The notes under the pieces: model-generated | What the model saw: the letters and a program-made list of their open reading frames with translations, nothing else | The model's database searches: none | What the model was told of the DNA's origin: nothing | Program-made: the position numbers and the translations under genes | Shown: piece by piece, positions 61,601 to 63,994 of the stretch | How the letters are laid out: the number at the start of each line of letters is the position of its first letter | Position numbering within the stretch: the first letter of the stretch is position 1 | Origin: Phoronis australis | Taxonomy: Eukaryota > Phoronida > Phoronidae | Reading direction: 5' to 3' | DNA: 64,000 bases | Assembly: GCA_002633005.1 (NCBI GenBank) | Contig: NMRA01000082.1 | Location: 598,576-662,575 of the forward strand

Positions 61601-63994
61601 TGAAAGTGTAGCTTGCGACCGCCATACAGGGTTCTGCCCAAAAGGATGTCCGCCACTGCGCTTCGGATTGGCTTGTGATAAGACATGCGCCTGTTATAAT
61701 GGGGACAAGTGTGAACGTTTTTCTGGCACGTGCTGTAAGCTCTCGAATACCAACAGCGGGTGTTCTAAAGGTGAGACGTTTATGAGCTAGTTTGAAGTTA
61801 AACATTTACAATCCTCATGTTAAACATGTAGATCTACGGTACACTACTCCAAAATATTACATGGTTACGCAACATGAGTCGTGACATGTACATGTATCAT
61901 CGTACTCGAAACATATTGTCGTCTTGGCGGCAATATGTGGTCAGTGCTGTCGTCAACGTTAGCACCTGTTGCCGCCTTGTTGACAACATGAGTCGGATGC
62001 ACAGTGAATACCAACACATATTGTCGCACCTAACCATCTAGGCTACTTACAAGAGATTTTGGTGTATAGACTGATTCAGAATTACATGAACCCTAAGAAA
62101 ATTGTAAATTTTTGGAAACTGGAATATTTGGGATAGTGAAGACCTGTTTCTCTCCTTCCAGTTTTCGATAACCCCCTGCTCGAATTCTGGATAGGCATTT
62201 CGGAATTCCCCACGTCTTCACCTAGGCCTATTCGCAGTATTGCGTAGACCAAGATGTACACAGCTATGTATGTTTGATGAACGAAAACACTTTCCAGGGC
62301 TACAATAAGAGTCATCAAGATATTATAGCATCCTTTGCCGCACTTTACACATATTTTAACTCCCTGCTACGACAGTATTCTGCCGCATGTGTAAACAAGC
62401 CACGGTTGTATTATGTCTTCACAGACATACACTGTAGTTTCATAAACTACACAAATATCACCAGCGTGTAGCATATGAGATATATACCTTAACTTATCAA
62501 AAGTTATTGGTATAAATGAAGTTCCACTCTGACGGAACATTTTAGTTTAAAAAATGACACACTAGATATTAAAGTGGCTTGATTTTAAAATTGCATTACT
62601 TACCCCCCTCCCCCCTTCGAAAGATAACCCTGTTTCGTGAACGCCATGGGCTCGGGGTATACGTTTTGCACTTGAAATCGAACTTGATATTGTTTTTGAA
62701 ATGTCGTACAACTCCCCGTTTGTGCGAAACCAAGGTGAATGTCCACTTTTCTCTGCTCTTCTAAATTAATTCTTATATTTACGAGTGTATAGTTTTAGTC
62801 TCCAACTGGTGACCCCAGAAGTGGAGTTACAAAATCTAATAAAAAATGTAGCTTTCGAGTTCACATCTCAATTGATACGTGTAACGTTGTGGATGGGGTC
62901 ATTGAGTGCAAGGCACGGATATGCAGCTATACAACTGAACTAAAATGGACTCGAGTATTGCAAAATAGACACTCATCTTGAATGCGCACTGAAGTAAAGG
63001 ACATAAAGTATCAACAATAATTTCGAGTTGGATTTCAAATACACACATCAGATTCCAGTGCACCGTTGCATGAAACAATAAAAAGCAGGAATTTAACTAA
63101 ATTCATTAATTTTTTTCATGTATTTGTGACGTTTTTCACTCACAAATGTAATCTTGTTCTGTCATTTTACCTTGGTTACGAGTCGGTCTTTGACTTATTA
63201 CATTTTTAAATAAATATCGATTTTCATTGAACTAAGCGCTCAGATTTCACAGGGAGTTAGTCCTTGGAATAGGCTTGCTGCATAAAATGATCTCCACTGA
63301 TGTTAATATGGAGAATTCAAGGTATTGTTCACTCTCAATGTGCATTGAAGGAAAAAACGGCTTAGTAACGAAACTAAAACGACGTAAGGAGGGACAGAGT
63401 TGCTGCTTTCAGAAGACAGTCCACAAGCACGCAGTAGATTTAGGGAACTTATAGTGGAGTCTTGCGACTGTTTCATGTAACCGGACTCAGGGTCTTAGCT
63501 TACGTGTATATGGAATGGAATGGCTTGTGATAGTCTGAACAGCACCCGCACTAGTGGCTGTGAAGTTATGTGTCATCACTCTTGTTATGTATATTTGTAA
63601 TAGCGTTCATAGCAAAACAGCACAATGGCAAGGCCGTAATAAGAGCACTTACTATTGGGGTGAAGGCAAACTATCTCAAAAGGATATTTATGTGTATACA
63701 ACCTACATATACTGCAGGTTTTCAAAGTTTTTCAAGTTTGGAAAGTCCCACTTTGACTGAACTCTTTATCCAAAGTGTTTATTTCCGGGCCCATTTTTCT
63801 TTATTTTCCTAAATTAAACGTAAGTTATTGCGTGTGTCACACTCCTTACACTCCCTTTAAGTCATGACCCTCAGCGATACGGCCAGTGCAATACAAAACG
63901 TCTCAACTTGTTAACAATAATTACATTTCAGAACCAGTTTGCACAATCAAGGACGCGTACGGCCCAAATTGTGACAAGAAATCGAATTGTCAAG
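72..63994 (+). CDS. Giant modular EGF-repeat protein, 44 exons, partial at both ends
   Basis: A single multi-exon gene, joined from the 44 exons listed separately. All junctions are phase 1 (split codon 1+2), all exon lengths are multiples of 3, and the spliced frame is open for 2,667 codons. The order is: EGF; three modules of [EGF-a, EGF-b, FYCVD exon, five two-exon alpha/beta domains]; then about 16 MEGF-like EGF units. The EGF spacing (CPxGxxGxxC...CxC...C...GxC) is that of the MEGF10/SCARF class, which is extracellular and disulphide rich. The alpha/beta domains are not recognised. Start codon, signal peptide, any membrane anchor and the stop lie outside the window, so location (secreted or surface) is inferred. 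It could be annotated elsewhere as a MEGF, SCARF or tenascin-like protein on its EGF repeats alone. Neighbouring genes cannot be seen. Confidence 0.85.
1330..1476 (+). CDS. M1 EGF-a exon
   Basis: 49 codons, acceptor tttttgcag, donor gagtgag (A|gtgag). EGF-like unit beginning CPAGWWGEEC and ending CKKRFTGPGC. The CKKRFxGPGC ending is shared with EGF-a of M2 and M3. It joins the preceding exon through a split His codon. Confidence 0.9.
2543..2683 (+). CDS. M1 EGF-b exon
   Basis: 47 codons, acceptor ttttcccgcag. EGF-like unit with VYGPDCKKPCNC and CPPGFSGDDC. Two GT donors are possible at the end (after TCGA or after AGTT). I chose gtaagc at 2684 because it keeps phase 1 and makes the exon 141 bp, the length of its paralogues. 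Confidence 0.88.
2869..3048 (+). repeat. Two-copy 90-bp tandem repeat in an intron
   Basis: Two adjacent 90-bp units (2869-2958 and 2959-3048), each starting tgatggatgag and containing atggtagatggcgac and gaaggtacca, with few mismatches. The surrounding 2.7-3.3 kb is rich in GAT/GGT triplets. The rest of this intron (2684-4030) shows nothing recognisable. Confidence 0.85.
4031..4108 (+). CDS. M1 exon c (FYCVD linker)
   Basis: 26 codons, acceptor tttgtttcag, donor ggtaag. It encodes TVCEETFKFHP and ends STFYCVD. The small two-cysteine exon occurs in the same place in all three modules, between the EGF pair and the first alpha/beta domain. No known domain is recognised. Confidence 0.88.
4306..4513 (+). 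mobile_element. MITE-like element, copy 1 of 4
   Basis: 208 bp, starting catgcgcgcacccag and ending in the degenerate inverse gtgtgctcacatg. It is flanked by the direct repeat ctctc (4301-4305 and 4514-4518). Inside are gaaggagcccc near the left end and gagccccc near the right end, plus ggcgaagtgggcaaaaaggt, shared with the other copies. No coding capacity. Confidence 0.8.
4529..5125 (+). repeat. Direct duplication, left copy
   Basis: About 597 bp that reappears at 5543-6151 with a few substitutions and small indels (the right copy has an extra ttagttgatttttttggaaacagcc; the left has an extra aagcgcttaattag). The copy stops exactly at an undetermined base (n at 5126), which suggests an assembly join. 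Confidence 0.9.
5127..5542 (+). mobile_element. 3' end fragment of a non-LTR retrotransposon
   Basis: An 88-codon frame (5127-5391) with ILLLAKQYIYKERC, an acidic/Tyr-rich helix and a KWEKI end. This is the layout I know from the C-terminal tails of L1/Tx1-type non-LTR reverse transcriptases. About 95 bp after the stop there is an A-rich stretch (ataataataaaaaaag). The left boundary is the n at 5126, so the element is truncated or artificially joined. Family assignment is from memory of the motif. Confidence 0.55.
5543..6151 (+). repeat. Direct duplication, right copy
   Basis: About 609 bp, the counterpart of 4529-5125, beginning ccgattagacat and ending ctcattaaatgc. It ends 43 bp before the D1A exon of M1, so this copy is the one contiguous with the gene. 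Confidence 0.9.
6195..6341 (+). CDS. M1 D1A exon (first half of alpha/beta domain 1)
   Basis: 49 codons, acceptor cttgttacag, donor ggtaatg. It begins APVIRIRIIPTV (strand) and continues with a helix-like AINKVDASLQKTLGVKASR. It is strongly diverged from D1A of M2 and M3 (VPxLEVSF...LRALEGT) but has the same position and phase. Confidence 0.82.
6900..7144 (+). mobile_element. MITE-like element, copy 2 of 4 (best ends)
   Basis: 245 bp. The left end catgcgcgcaccca (from 6900) and the right end tgggtgcgcgcatg (to 7144) are near-perfect inverted repeats, followed inward by gggggctcg and cgagcccccc. The 5-bp direct repeat cgacc flanks it (6895-6899 and 7145-7149). No ORF of its own. Confidence 0.85.
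7995..8189 (+). CDS. M1 D1B exon (second half of domain 1)
   Basis: 65 codons, acceptor gtttgaag, donor ggttgg. It encodes WNISIYPPVKKL, a helix ELTVEIQRLVDDGKPL and TARPGQIVMHPIR. The YPP/RPP turn and the xAKPxxLxIxP tail match D1B of M2 and M3. No cysteine. Confidence 0.85.
8485..8631 (+). CDS. M1 D2A exon (first half of domain 2)
   Basis: 49 codons, acceptor gcgccgtag, donor agtaag. It encodes VRIIAVIDK, a helix, then FFRRIDPTFSRDKTRY and PFVSP. The FFRxIDPTFSxD motif is identical in spacing in M2 and M3. No cysteine. Confidence 0.88.
9015..9218 (+). CDS. M1 D2B exon (second half of domain 2)
   Basis: 68 codons, acceptor ctccgatag, donor agtaag. It encodes LIVELFPPVSKATTF, a helix, KNGDTICTVTGK and VTYDFGPK. 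It carries a single cysteine (TICTVT) absent from D2B of M2 and M3 but matching the VCTVT cysteine of D3B exons, which links the D2B and D3B half-domains. Confidence 0.88.
9968..10120 (+). CDS. M1 D3A exon (first half of domain 3)
   Basis: 51 codons, acceptor gttctttag, donor tgtaag. It encodes KVSVSFYVLCKLDVS, then VFKYIGNTVQHILGVSRERI and ENMRSEVTGK. The pattern is strand-Cys, amphipathic helix, and a GVSxERI turn. One cysteine, proposed to pair with the cysteine of the next exon (inference). Confidence 0.9.
11912..11953 (+). other. 2A-like ribosome-skipping peptide in the retrotransposon
   Basis: The frame reads CFLSAGDVEENPGP, which contains the full 2A core D-V-E-E-N-P-G-P. 2A peptides make ribosomes skip the Gly-Pro bond, and they are known from APE-type non-LTR elements of marine invertebrates. 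The frame stops four codons later (TAA at 11966), and the endonuclease continues in another frame, so the copy is not functional now. Confidence 0.85.
11969..12600 (+). pseudogene. Broken APE endonuclease of the retrotransposon
   Basis: Frame-shifted fragments: MLFSNINGIKSSNF and AALSETC (the ETW-like motif) near 11970-12090; SYSVAYHSNSGRGIILF near 12121-12175; GDFNAR at 12372-12389 (the catalytic GDFN motif); and NCDHHSIE near 12576-12600 (the SDH motif). The order is that of APE-type endonucleases. Confidence 0.75.
12800..14567 (+). pseudogene. Broken reverse transcriptase of the retrotransposon
   Basis: Pieces in three frames: an N-terminal extension ending SSWKHGIMVPIHKK (12800-13471); FLDIASAFDFVPHDLL (13545-13847, the DxxxAFD motif); GVPQRSVLGPLLFLVYI (13771-14097); and a thumb with HFGILLDERLS then SHIDYCDIIY (14144-14410). 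The FADD catalytic box is missing between LPDNLSCSSP and the thumb, so an internal deletion has removed the active site. Confidence 0.82.
14821..16310 (-). mobile_element. THAP-encoding DNA transposon remnant nested in the retrotransposon
   Basis: The inverted 19-bp ends caatagcggatttgcagcg (14821-14839) and its complement (16292-16310) bound 1,490 bp. On the - strand, 16203-15991 encodes a THAP-type zinc-finger start (KTYGGYTCCVPGCFKNN, then REKWI), as in P-element-like transposases. No transposase core is recognised, so it is probably internally deleted. Removing it brings the retrotransposon C-terminal frame together. I could not find a clear target-site duplication. Confidence 0.8.
15991..16203 (-). 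pseudogene. Truncated THAP-domain ORF
   Basis: It begins MSAKKTYGGYTCCVPGC and continues with FCVFLANQELREKWI. The CxxxC pair, the Phe-rich stretch and the Trp match the first half of the THAP zinc finger; the second C-x2-H pair is not found before the stop. The frame is open upstream to 16323 through the inverted repeat. Confidence 0.7.
16641..16687. repeat. (TA)n microsatellite
   Basis: About 23 uninterrupted TA units, about 90 bp upstream of the D3B exon of M1. Confidence 0.97.
16780..16980 (+). CDS. M1 D3B exon (second half of domain 3)
   Basis: 67 codons, acceptor ttgttacag, donor cgtgggt. It encodes LITFVLLKATGLSTKSMSE, a helix EALRSWNTKLYKGLVKV, DNGDVVCT and PAVIDK. One cysteine in VVCT. 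Its intron to D3A is the longest in the window (6.7 kb) because of the mobile elements. Confidence 0.9.
17846..19850 (-). mobile_element. Second non-LTR retrotransposon remnant
   Basis: On the - strand, in order: DFNKAFDSV (19832-19806) and KMYKILHKIYHDVESSVK with a decayed GVRQGCSLSPLLF-like motif (RNECSLRTLLV); then TNVVHFRPKSVP and SYKYLGCILDQHLDF (18853-18512, thumb); then CLCCDSGSVEDELHFVFDC (18073-17846, the Cys-rich C-terminal knuckle of such elements). The order is correct and the frames are broken. It lies in the D3B-D4A intron of M1. The edges are approximate. Confidence 0.72.
20656..20802 (+). CDS. M1 D4A exon (first half of domain 4)
   Basis: 49 codons, acceptor cattttag-like (tttcatttag), donor ggtaag. 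It encodes VKTSFTVKCDAVGTKEL, then a helix with RKSLSKALEVAETRL and IETSSKGDG. It shares the strand-KC-helix-RL layout with D3A. One cysteine. Confidence 0.9.
21233..21430 (+). CDS. M1 D4B exon (second half of domain 4)
   Basis: 66 codons, acceptor ccttttcag, donor ggtcag. It encodes VSVTILPPTAFSKKKSS, a helix, GELVIKD, KVCETD and VGPDPGNVKEG. One cysteine. The ILPPTxxSKKKSS start and the VGPDPxNVK end are kept in all three modules. Confidence 0.92.
23262..23408 (+). CDS. M1 D5A exon (first half of domain 5)
   Basis: 49 codons, acceptor ctgtttag-type (ttctgttttag), donor agtaag. It encodes NKVVISLECDSKAFDSKEQLA, then a helix and RDRIKELKF. One cysteine. Hand alignment gives about 26 of 49 identities to D5A of M2 and 21 to that of M3. 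Confidence 0.9.
25721..25888 (+). CDS. M1 D5B exon (second half of domain 5)
   Basis: 56 codons, acceptor ggttttaacag, donor agtatg. It encodes FTLRPPTTTSPQPSGKALE, a helix, KAFIIKKKDGTNACTGT and VNPI. One cysteine. It is about 89% identical (50 of 56, hand count) to D5B of M2, far above the other M1/M2 exons. Confidence 0.92.
25889..26035 (+). repeat. Degenerate minisatellite starting at a splice donor
   Basis: Right after D5B of M1 the intron repeats a unit of about 45-50 bp of the type gtgtgcttctcttttcactc...acgtcac, about three times and degenerate. The first unit contains the donor gtatgtgtgcttctc. The paralogous intron of M2 (from 40628) has the same array. The rest of the intron up to 26950 shows nothing recognisable. 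Confidence 0.75.
26951..27091 (+). CDS. M2 EGF-a exon
   Basis: 47 codons, acceptor acctgtgaag, donor agtgag. It encodes CPDGFWGENCKNPCNC and CKKRFKGPGC. It differs from M3 EGF-a at only about 4 of 47 residues. Split Gln codon with the previous exon. Confidence 0.92.
27937..28087 (-). mobile_element. tRNA-derived SINE-like unit 1
   Basis: On the - strand, tggccgaatggt (27991-28002) resembles an A box and ggggctcaagtcc (27949-27961) a B box of tRNA-type pol III promoters, at the right spacing. The acceptor stem does not close, so it is not a tRNA gene. A related unit lies at 28260-28420 in the same orientation. Confidence 0.65.
28260..28420 (-). mobile_element. tRNA-derived SINE-like unit 2
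   Basis: Second unit about 320 bp downstream, aligned over about 155 bp with unit 1 (shared gcgacggtcaagcatctaa and gtgacttaga). On the - strand it has the B-box sequence gggttcaagtccc and the A-box-like tggcagaatggt. The sequence between the units is not shared. Confidence 0.65.
28826..28966 (+). CDS. M2 EGF-b exon
   Basis: 47 codons, acceptor cccattgcag, donor aagtaag. It encodes LVYGPDCDKPCKCFNNAQC and CPPGQTGNDC. About 39 of 47 residues match M3. The 29 bp of intron before the acceptor also match M3 almost completely. Confidence 0.93.
   Translation, partial: RLRARRSLYTDQIVISHANVLTMHSATTTVVHVRNVLLGKPETTAL
29298..29375 (+). CDS. M2 exon c (FYCVD linker)
   Basis: 26 codons, acceptor tgattgcag, donor ggtaag. 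It encodes TTCKETYDFYPKSNKYPF and ends FYCVD. About 22 of 26 residues match M3. Two cysteines, probably paired with each other or with the EGF unit (inference). Confidence 0.9.
30174..30311 (+). CDS. M2 D1A exon (first half of domain 1)
   Basis: 46 codons, acceptor attttacag, donor ggttat. It encodes PTLEVSFRL, a helix NRNVLRALEGT, and VVQSRIISLAVVP. No cysteine. About 31 of 46 residues match M3 and few match M1. Confidence 0.9.
30406..30649 (+). mobile_element. MITE-like element, copy 3 of 4
   Basis: 244 bp, left end catgcacgcacctag, right end gagctcgcatg, with near-repeats agatt (30401-30405) and agata (30650-30654) at the flanks. Inside, atgggggacgcgaat and ccacttcgccaaatgggga parallel copy 4. 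It is mid-intron between D1A and D1B of M2. Confidence 0.75.
30883..31080 (+). CDS. M2 D1B exon (second half of domain 1)
   Basis: 66 codons. The start is set at acceptor ctctccattatag because it keeps phase 1 and aligns with 49390 in M3; the open frame extends further upstream, but those residues are not conserved and the phase would fail. It encodes VHLYIRPPATSSERL, a helix, and ERLHIRPVLEEPD. About 50 of 66 residues match M3. Confidence 0.87.
32094..32240 (+). CDS. M2 D2A exon (first half of domain 2)
   Basis: 49 codons, acceptor ggcgctgcag, donor agtaag. It encodes MVRILADIDKRAV, then FFRHIDPTFSQD and FVSP. About 34 of 49 residues match M3. Confidence 0.92.
33388..33588 (+). CDS. M2 D2B exon (second half of domain 2)
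   Basis: 67 codons, acceptor cgcgaacag, donor agtaag. It encodes KLIVELYKPIASATTFSS, a helix, LTIKGGTVTYDLGPK and PPGV. No cysteine, unlike M1. About 50 of 67 residues match M3, and the first 60 bp are almost identical at the nucleotide level. Confidence 0.92.
35063..35215 (+). CDS. M2 D3A exon (first half of domain 3)
   Basis: 51 codons, acceptor ttttctgtag, donor tgtaag. It encodes KVTLSFYVKCQMPIS, then VFKYIAKTVRDELGVSKERI and TEMKSTVQGD. One cysteine. About 39 of 51 residues match M3. Confidence 0.93.
35497..36841 (-). mobile_element. Fold-back THAP transposon with long inverted arms
   Basis: Arms of about 320 bp (about 35497-35815 and 36525-36841) are inverted copies of each other. Shared pieces include ttttaaaggygarggcaacc at the tips, caaaaataaggttcgttga, ctccggaagtgacg and ggcgcgaa. 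Both arms carry the start of the same THAP gene: MTRCCCVLGCTHYRF on + (35766) and MPRCCCVPGCTHYRL on - (36571). Only the - strand copy continues into a THAP domain. It lies in the D3A-D3B intron of M2. No target-site repeat was recognised. Confidence 0.82.
35894..36571 (-). pseudogene. Frameshifted THAP-domain gene
   Basis: On the - strand, 36571-36440 gives MPRCCCVPGC, FPKDDTLRRTWL and ARSCEER. A frameshift then leads to 36411-36270 with YLVCGKHF (the C-x2-H pair) and LKKGTIPSLL (the AVPTIF-like box). A Ser/acidic-rich spacer follows (36172-35894). All THAP landmarks are present in order but in two frames. The transposase body is absent. Confidence 0.78.
36987..37190 (+). CDS. M2 D3B exon (second half of domain 3)
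   Basis: 68 codons, acceptor acatttcag, donor cgtgag. It encodes LITFVLLKPTNLSPKKTS, a helix ALRDWNKQLYNGMVKV, DDDGNTVCTV and PAIIDK. One cysteine. About 51 of 67 residues match M3. Confidence 0.93.
37843..37989 (+). CDS. M2 D4A exon (first half of domain 4)
   Basis: 49 codons, acceptor cacgtctag, donor ggtatg. It encodes ATFMLKCTISETDKL, then VKDSLARVLAVAKSRLEKI and LKKADG. One cysteine. About 31 of 50 residues match M3 and about 19 match M1. Confidence 0.92.
38220..38423 (+). CDS. M2 D4B exon (second half of domain 4)
   Basis: 68 codons, acceptor ttcgtacag, donor ggttag. It encodes ISVVILPPTSWSKKKSS, a helix VLKTLRKMLFKAELKI, NGDVKICTTD and VGPDPPNVKAG. One cysteine. About 47 of 68 residues match M3. 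Confidence 0.93.
39347..39493 (+). CDS. M2 D5A exon (first half of domain 5)
   Basis: 49 codons, acceptor ctactttag, donor agtaag. It encodes NNVEITMDCDSTTFDSREKLA, then a helix and YRIADLKF. One cysteine. Slightly closer to M1 (26 of 49) than to M3 (22 of 49), so it lies near the duplication boundary. Confidence 0.92.
40460..40627 (+). CDS. M2 D5B exon (second half of domain 5)
   Basis: 56 codons, acceptor ttttgatag, donor cgtacg. It encodes LKFTLRPPTTTSPQPSGKAL, a helix, FIIKKKDGTNACTGT and VNPI. Only about six residues differ from M1, while about 23 differ from M3. Confidence 0.93.
40628..40800 (+). repeat. About 50-bp minisatellite starting at a splice donor
   Basis: Three to four units of about 50 bp of the form gtgtgcttctcttgtcactcataaagtgtttacgtcacc. 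The first unit includes the D5B donor gtacgtgtgcgtctc, so the array begins at the exon edge, as in M1 (25889). The rest of the intron up to 42294 shows no recognisable feature. Confidence 0.88.
42295..42435 (+). CDS. M3 EGF-a exon
   Basis: 47 codons, acceptor gctgttgaag, donor agtgag. It encodes CPDGFWGEHCKNPCNC and CKKRFKGPGC. About 43 of 47 residues equal M2. Split Gln codon at the start. Confidence 0.92.
43236..43376 (+). CDS. M3 EGF-b exon
   Basis: 47 codons, acceptor cccattgcag, donor aagtaag. It encodes LVYGPDCDKPCNCFNNAQC and CPPGHTGKDC. Both splice sites and the preceding polypyrimidine stretch match M2. Confidence 0.93.
   Translation, partial: RLRVRISSYTDQTVISHAIVLTMHNVTTTLVNVRNVLLGILEKTAL
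44771..44848 (+). CDS. M3 exon c (FYCVD linker)
   Basis: 26 codons, acceptor tgaattgcag, donor ggtaag. It encodes TTCTETFDFYPGSNKYPF and ends FYCVD; four differences from M2. Confidence 0.9.
45463..45600 (+). CDS. M3 D1A exon (first half of domain 1)
   Basis: 46 codons, acceptor aacattacag, donor ggtatc. It encodes PLLEVSFGL, a helix NKKILRALEGT, and VVQTRITSLLVVP. No cysteine. Confidence 0.9.
45871..46065 (+). pseudogene. THAP-domain fragment (third THAP copy)
   Basis: 64 codons: YYCFFSWC (C-x4-C), HKFPKD, LLQAW and VCAMHF (C-x2-H), with 41 residues between the two Cys pairs, within the THAP range. It stops just after the last ligand. A GT-AG interval (about 46091-46198) follows, so more of a transposon gene may have existed to about 46800, but I recognise no transposase. 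It lies in the D1A-D1B intron of M3. No terminal repeats found. Confidence 0.65.
47377..47377. other. Undetermined base (n)
   Basis: A single n in aataaanccc, in the D1A-D1B intron of M3. The only other n in the window (5126) sits at a duplication edge, so this may also mark an assembly join. Confidence 0.9.
49390..49587 (+). CDS. M3 D1B exon (second half of domain 1)
   Basis: 66 codons, acceptor cttgattgtag, donor ggttgg. The frame is closed by a TAG (49372-49374) 15 bp upstream of the exon, which fixes the start near here. It encodes VQLYIRPPATSSERL, a helix, and GRLHIKPVLEEPDEG. No cysteine. Confidence 0.9.
50287..50433 (+). CDS. M3 D2A exon (first half of domain 2)
   Basis: 49 codons, acceptor acgttgcag, donor agtaag. 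It encodes MVRILAEIDKRIV, then FFRQIDPTFSKD and FVSP. Confidence 0.92.
50539..50739 (+). CDS. M3 D2B exon (second half of domain 2)
   Basis: 67 codons, acceptor ctcaacag, donor agtaag. The preceding intron is only 105 bp, the shortest in the window. It encodes KLVVELYKPIASATTFSS, then FTIKGGTVTYDLGPK and PPGVDK. No cysteine. Confidence 0.93.
52100..52740 (+). repeat. Degenerate tandem repeat, about 145-bp period
   Basis: The motif CTAGTGGxxATTTT recurs at 52108, 52253, 52399 and 52545 (spacing 145-146 bp), then near 52582 and 52713. Between motifs, tcctcaacggatttt and ggattcgaggtactttg also recur. A single related unit occurs near 58927. It is non-coding and lies in the D2B-D3A intron of M3; the flanks (50740-52100 and 52740-53885) show nothing else apart from the M2-like stretch near 51330-51440. 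Confidence 0.75.
53886..54038 (+). CDS. M3 D3A exon (first half of domain 3)
   Basis: 51 codons, acceptor ctttttgcag, donor cgtatg. It encodes KVTVSFYIKCKIPLS, then VYKYIAKTVRDKLGVSEERI and IEMKSTAQGE. One cysteine. Confidence 0.93.
54217..54420 (+). CDS. M3 D3B exon (second half of domain 3)
   Basis: 68 codons, acceptor atttgtag, donor cgtgag. It encodes LVTFVLLKPTKLSPKKTS, a helix ALREWNSHVYKGIVKV, DDDGNVVCTI and PAIIDK. One cysteine. Confidence 0.93.
55939..56085 (+). CDS. M3 D4A exon (first half of domain 4)
   Basis: 49 codons, acceptor tctcgtgtag, donor ggtatg. It encodes ARFTLKCTISGTQEL, then VEDSLARVPDFPRSR and IVKKVDG. One cysteine. Two prolines (VPDFP) break the helix seen in M2. 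Confidence 0.92.
56861..57064 (+). CDS. M3 D4B exon (second half of domain 4)
   Basis: 68 codons, acceptor ttggtacag, donor ggtcag. It encodes IVVVILPPTASSTKKSS, a helix ILKTLRCMLFNEELKI, NGDTELCTTD and VGPDPTNVKVG. It has a second cysteine in the helix (TLRCML), extra to the conserved one. Confidence 0.93.
57449..57684 (+). mobile_element. MITE-like element, copy 4 of 4
   Basis: 236 bp, left end catgcacacacccagcc, then aatgggggctcgaat; right end gagccccccactggttgcgaacatg. The flanks ggata and agatg match only partly. It shares gtggacctattactaaaatt and gcccacttcg with copy 3. The rest of this intron (57065-58612) shows nothing recognisable. Confidence 0.72.
58613..58759 (+). CDS. M3 D5A exon (first half of domain 5)
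   Basis: 49 codons, acceptor tccatttcag, donor agtaag. It encodes NKVTISIKCDTTTFVNKEELA, a helix LLDVLQVELERIT, and ends EQRGD, a potential RGD integrin motif. The RGD is unique to this copy, completes its Asp across the splice-adjacent codon and may be coincidental. Confidence 0.9.
59204..59368 (+). CDS. M3 D5B exon (second half of domain 5)
   Basis: 55 codons, acceptor tttacgacag, donor agtagg (a weak +4 to +6). It encodes LEFTLRPPTATSSKPS, a helix, FIIKNNGGKRMCIG and VNP. It is much less like M1 and M2 than those are to each other. Last exon of the modular part. Confidence 0.88.
59638..59736 (+). CDS. Short EGF exon after the modules
   Basis: 33 codons, acceptor catgttccag, donor agtaag. 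It encodes ECPDGMYGLGCKNKCDC, CDQQGKC. It starts like EGF-a but stops after six cysteines. It opens the C-terminal EGF array. Confidence 0.9.
59884..60114 (+). CDS. Double EGF exon
   Basis: 77 codons, acceptor cttttttaag, donor ggtggg. Two EGF units: CPDKTFGEKCKYRCEC with an unusual insert (GILRCKSRCKETTEKSC), then CAGGRYGEDCATLCDC. The extra cysteines of the insert do not fit the MEGF spacing. Confidence 0.88.
60517..61770 (+). CDS. Long exon with about 13 MEGF-like EGF repeats
   Basis: 418 codons without an intron, acceptor ccgtttgtag, donor ggtgag. About 13 consecutive units of the pattern CxxGxxGxxCxxxCxC...C...GxC (for example CPDGRYGPRCDKECHC, CPTGHYGLTC, CAKGWYGPSCDQRCNC, CPVGWYGMDC). 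The spacing matches MEGF10/SCARF-type repeats, which bind ligands outside the cell. Two N-glycosylation sequons (NTT, NVS) are present. Unlike the rest of the gene, many repeats share one exon. The antisense open frames here are shadows of the Cys codons. Confidence 0.95.
63932..63994 (+). CDS. EGF exon at the window edge
   Basis: 21 codons, acceptor ttacatttcag, donor ggtaat at 63995. It encodes CTIKDAYGPNCDKKSNCQ, half an EGF unit. The donor leaves a phase-1 end, so the gene continues beyond the window; the donor could instead be false and the exon longer. Confidence 0.75.
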
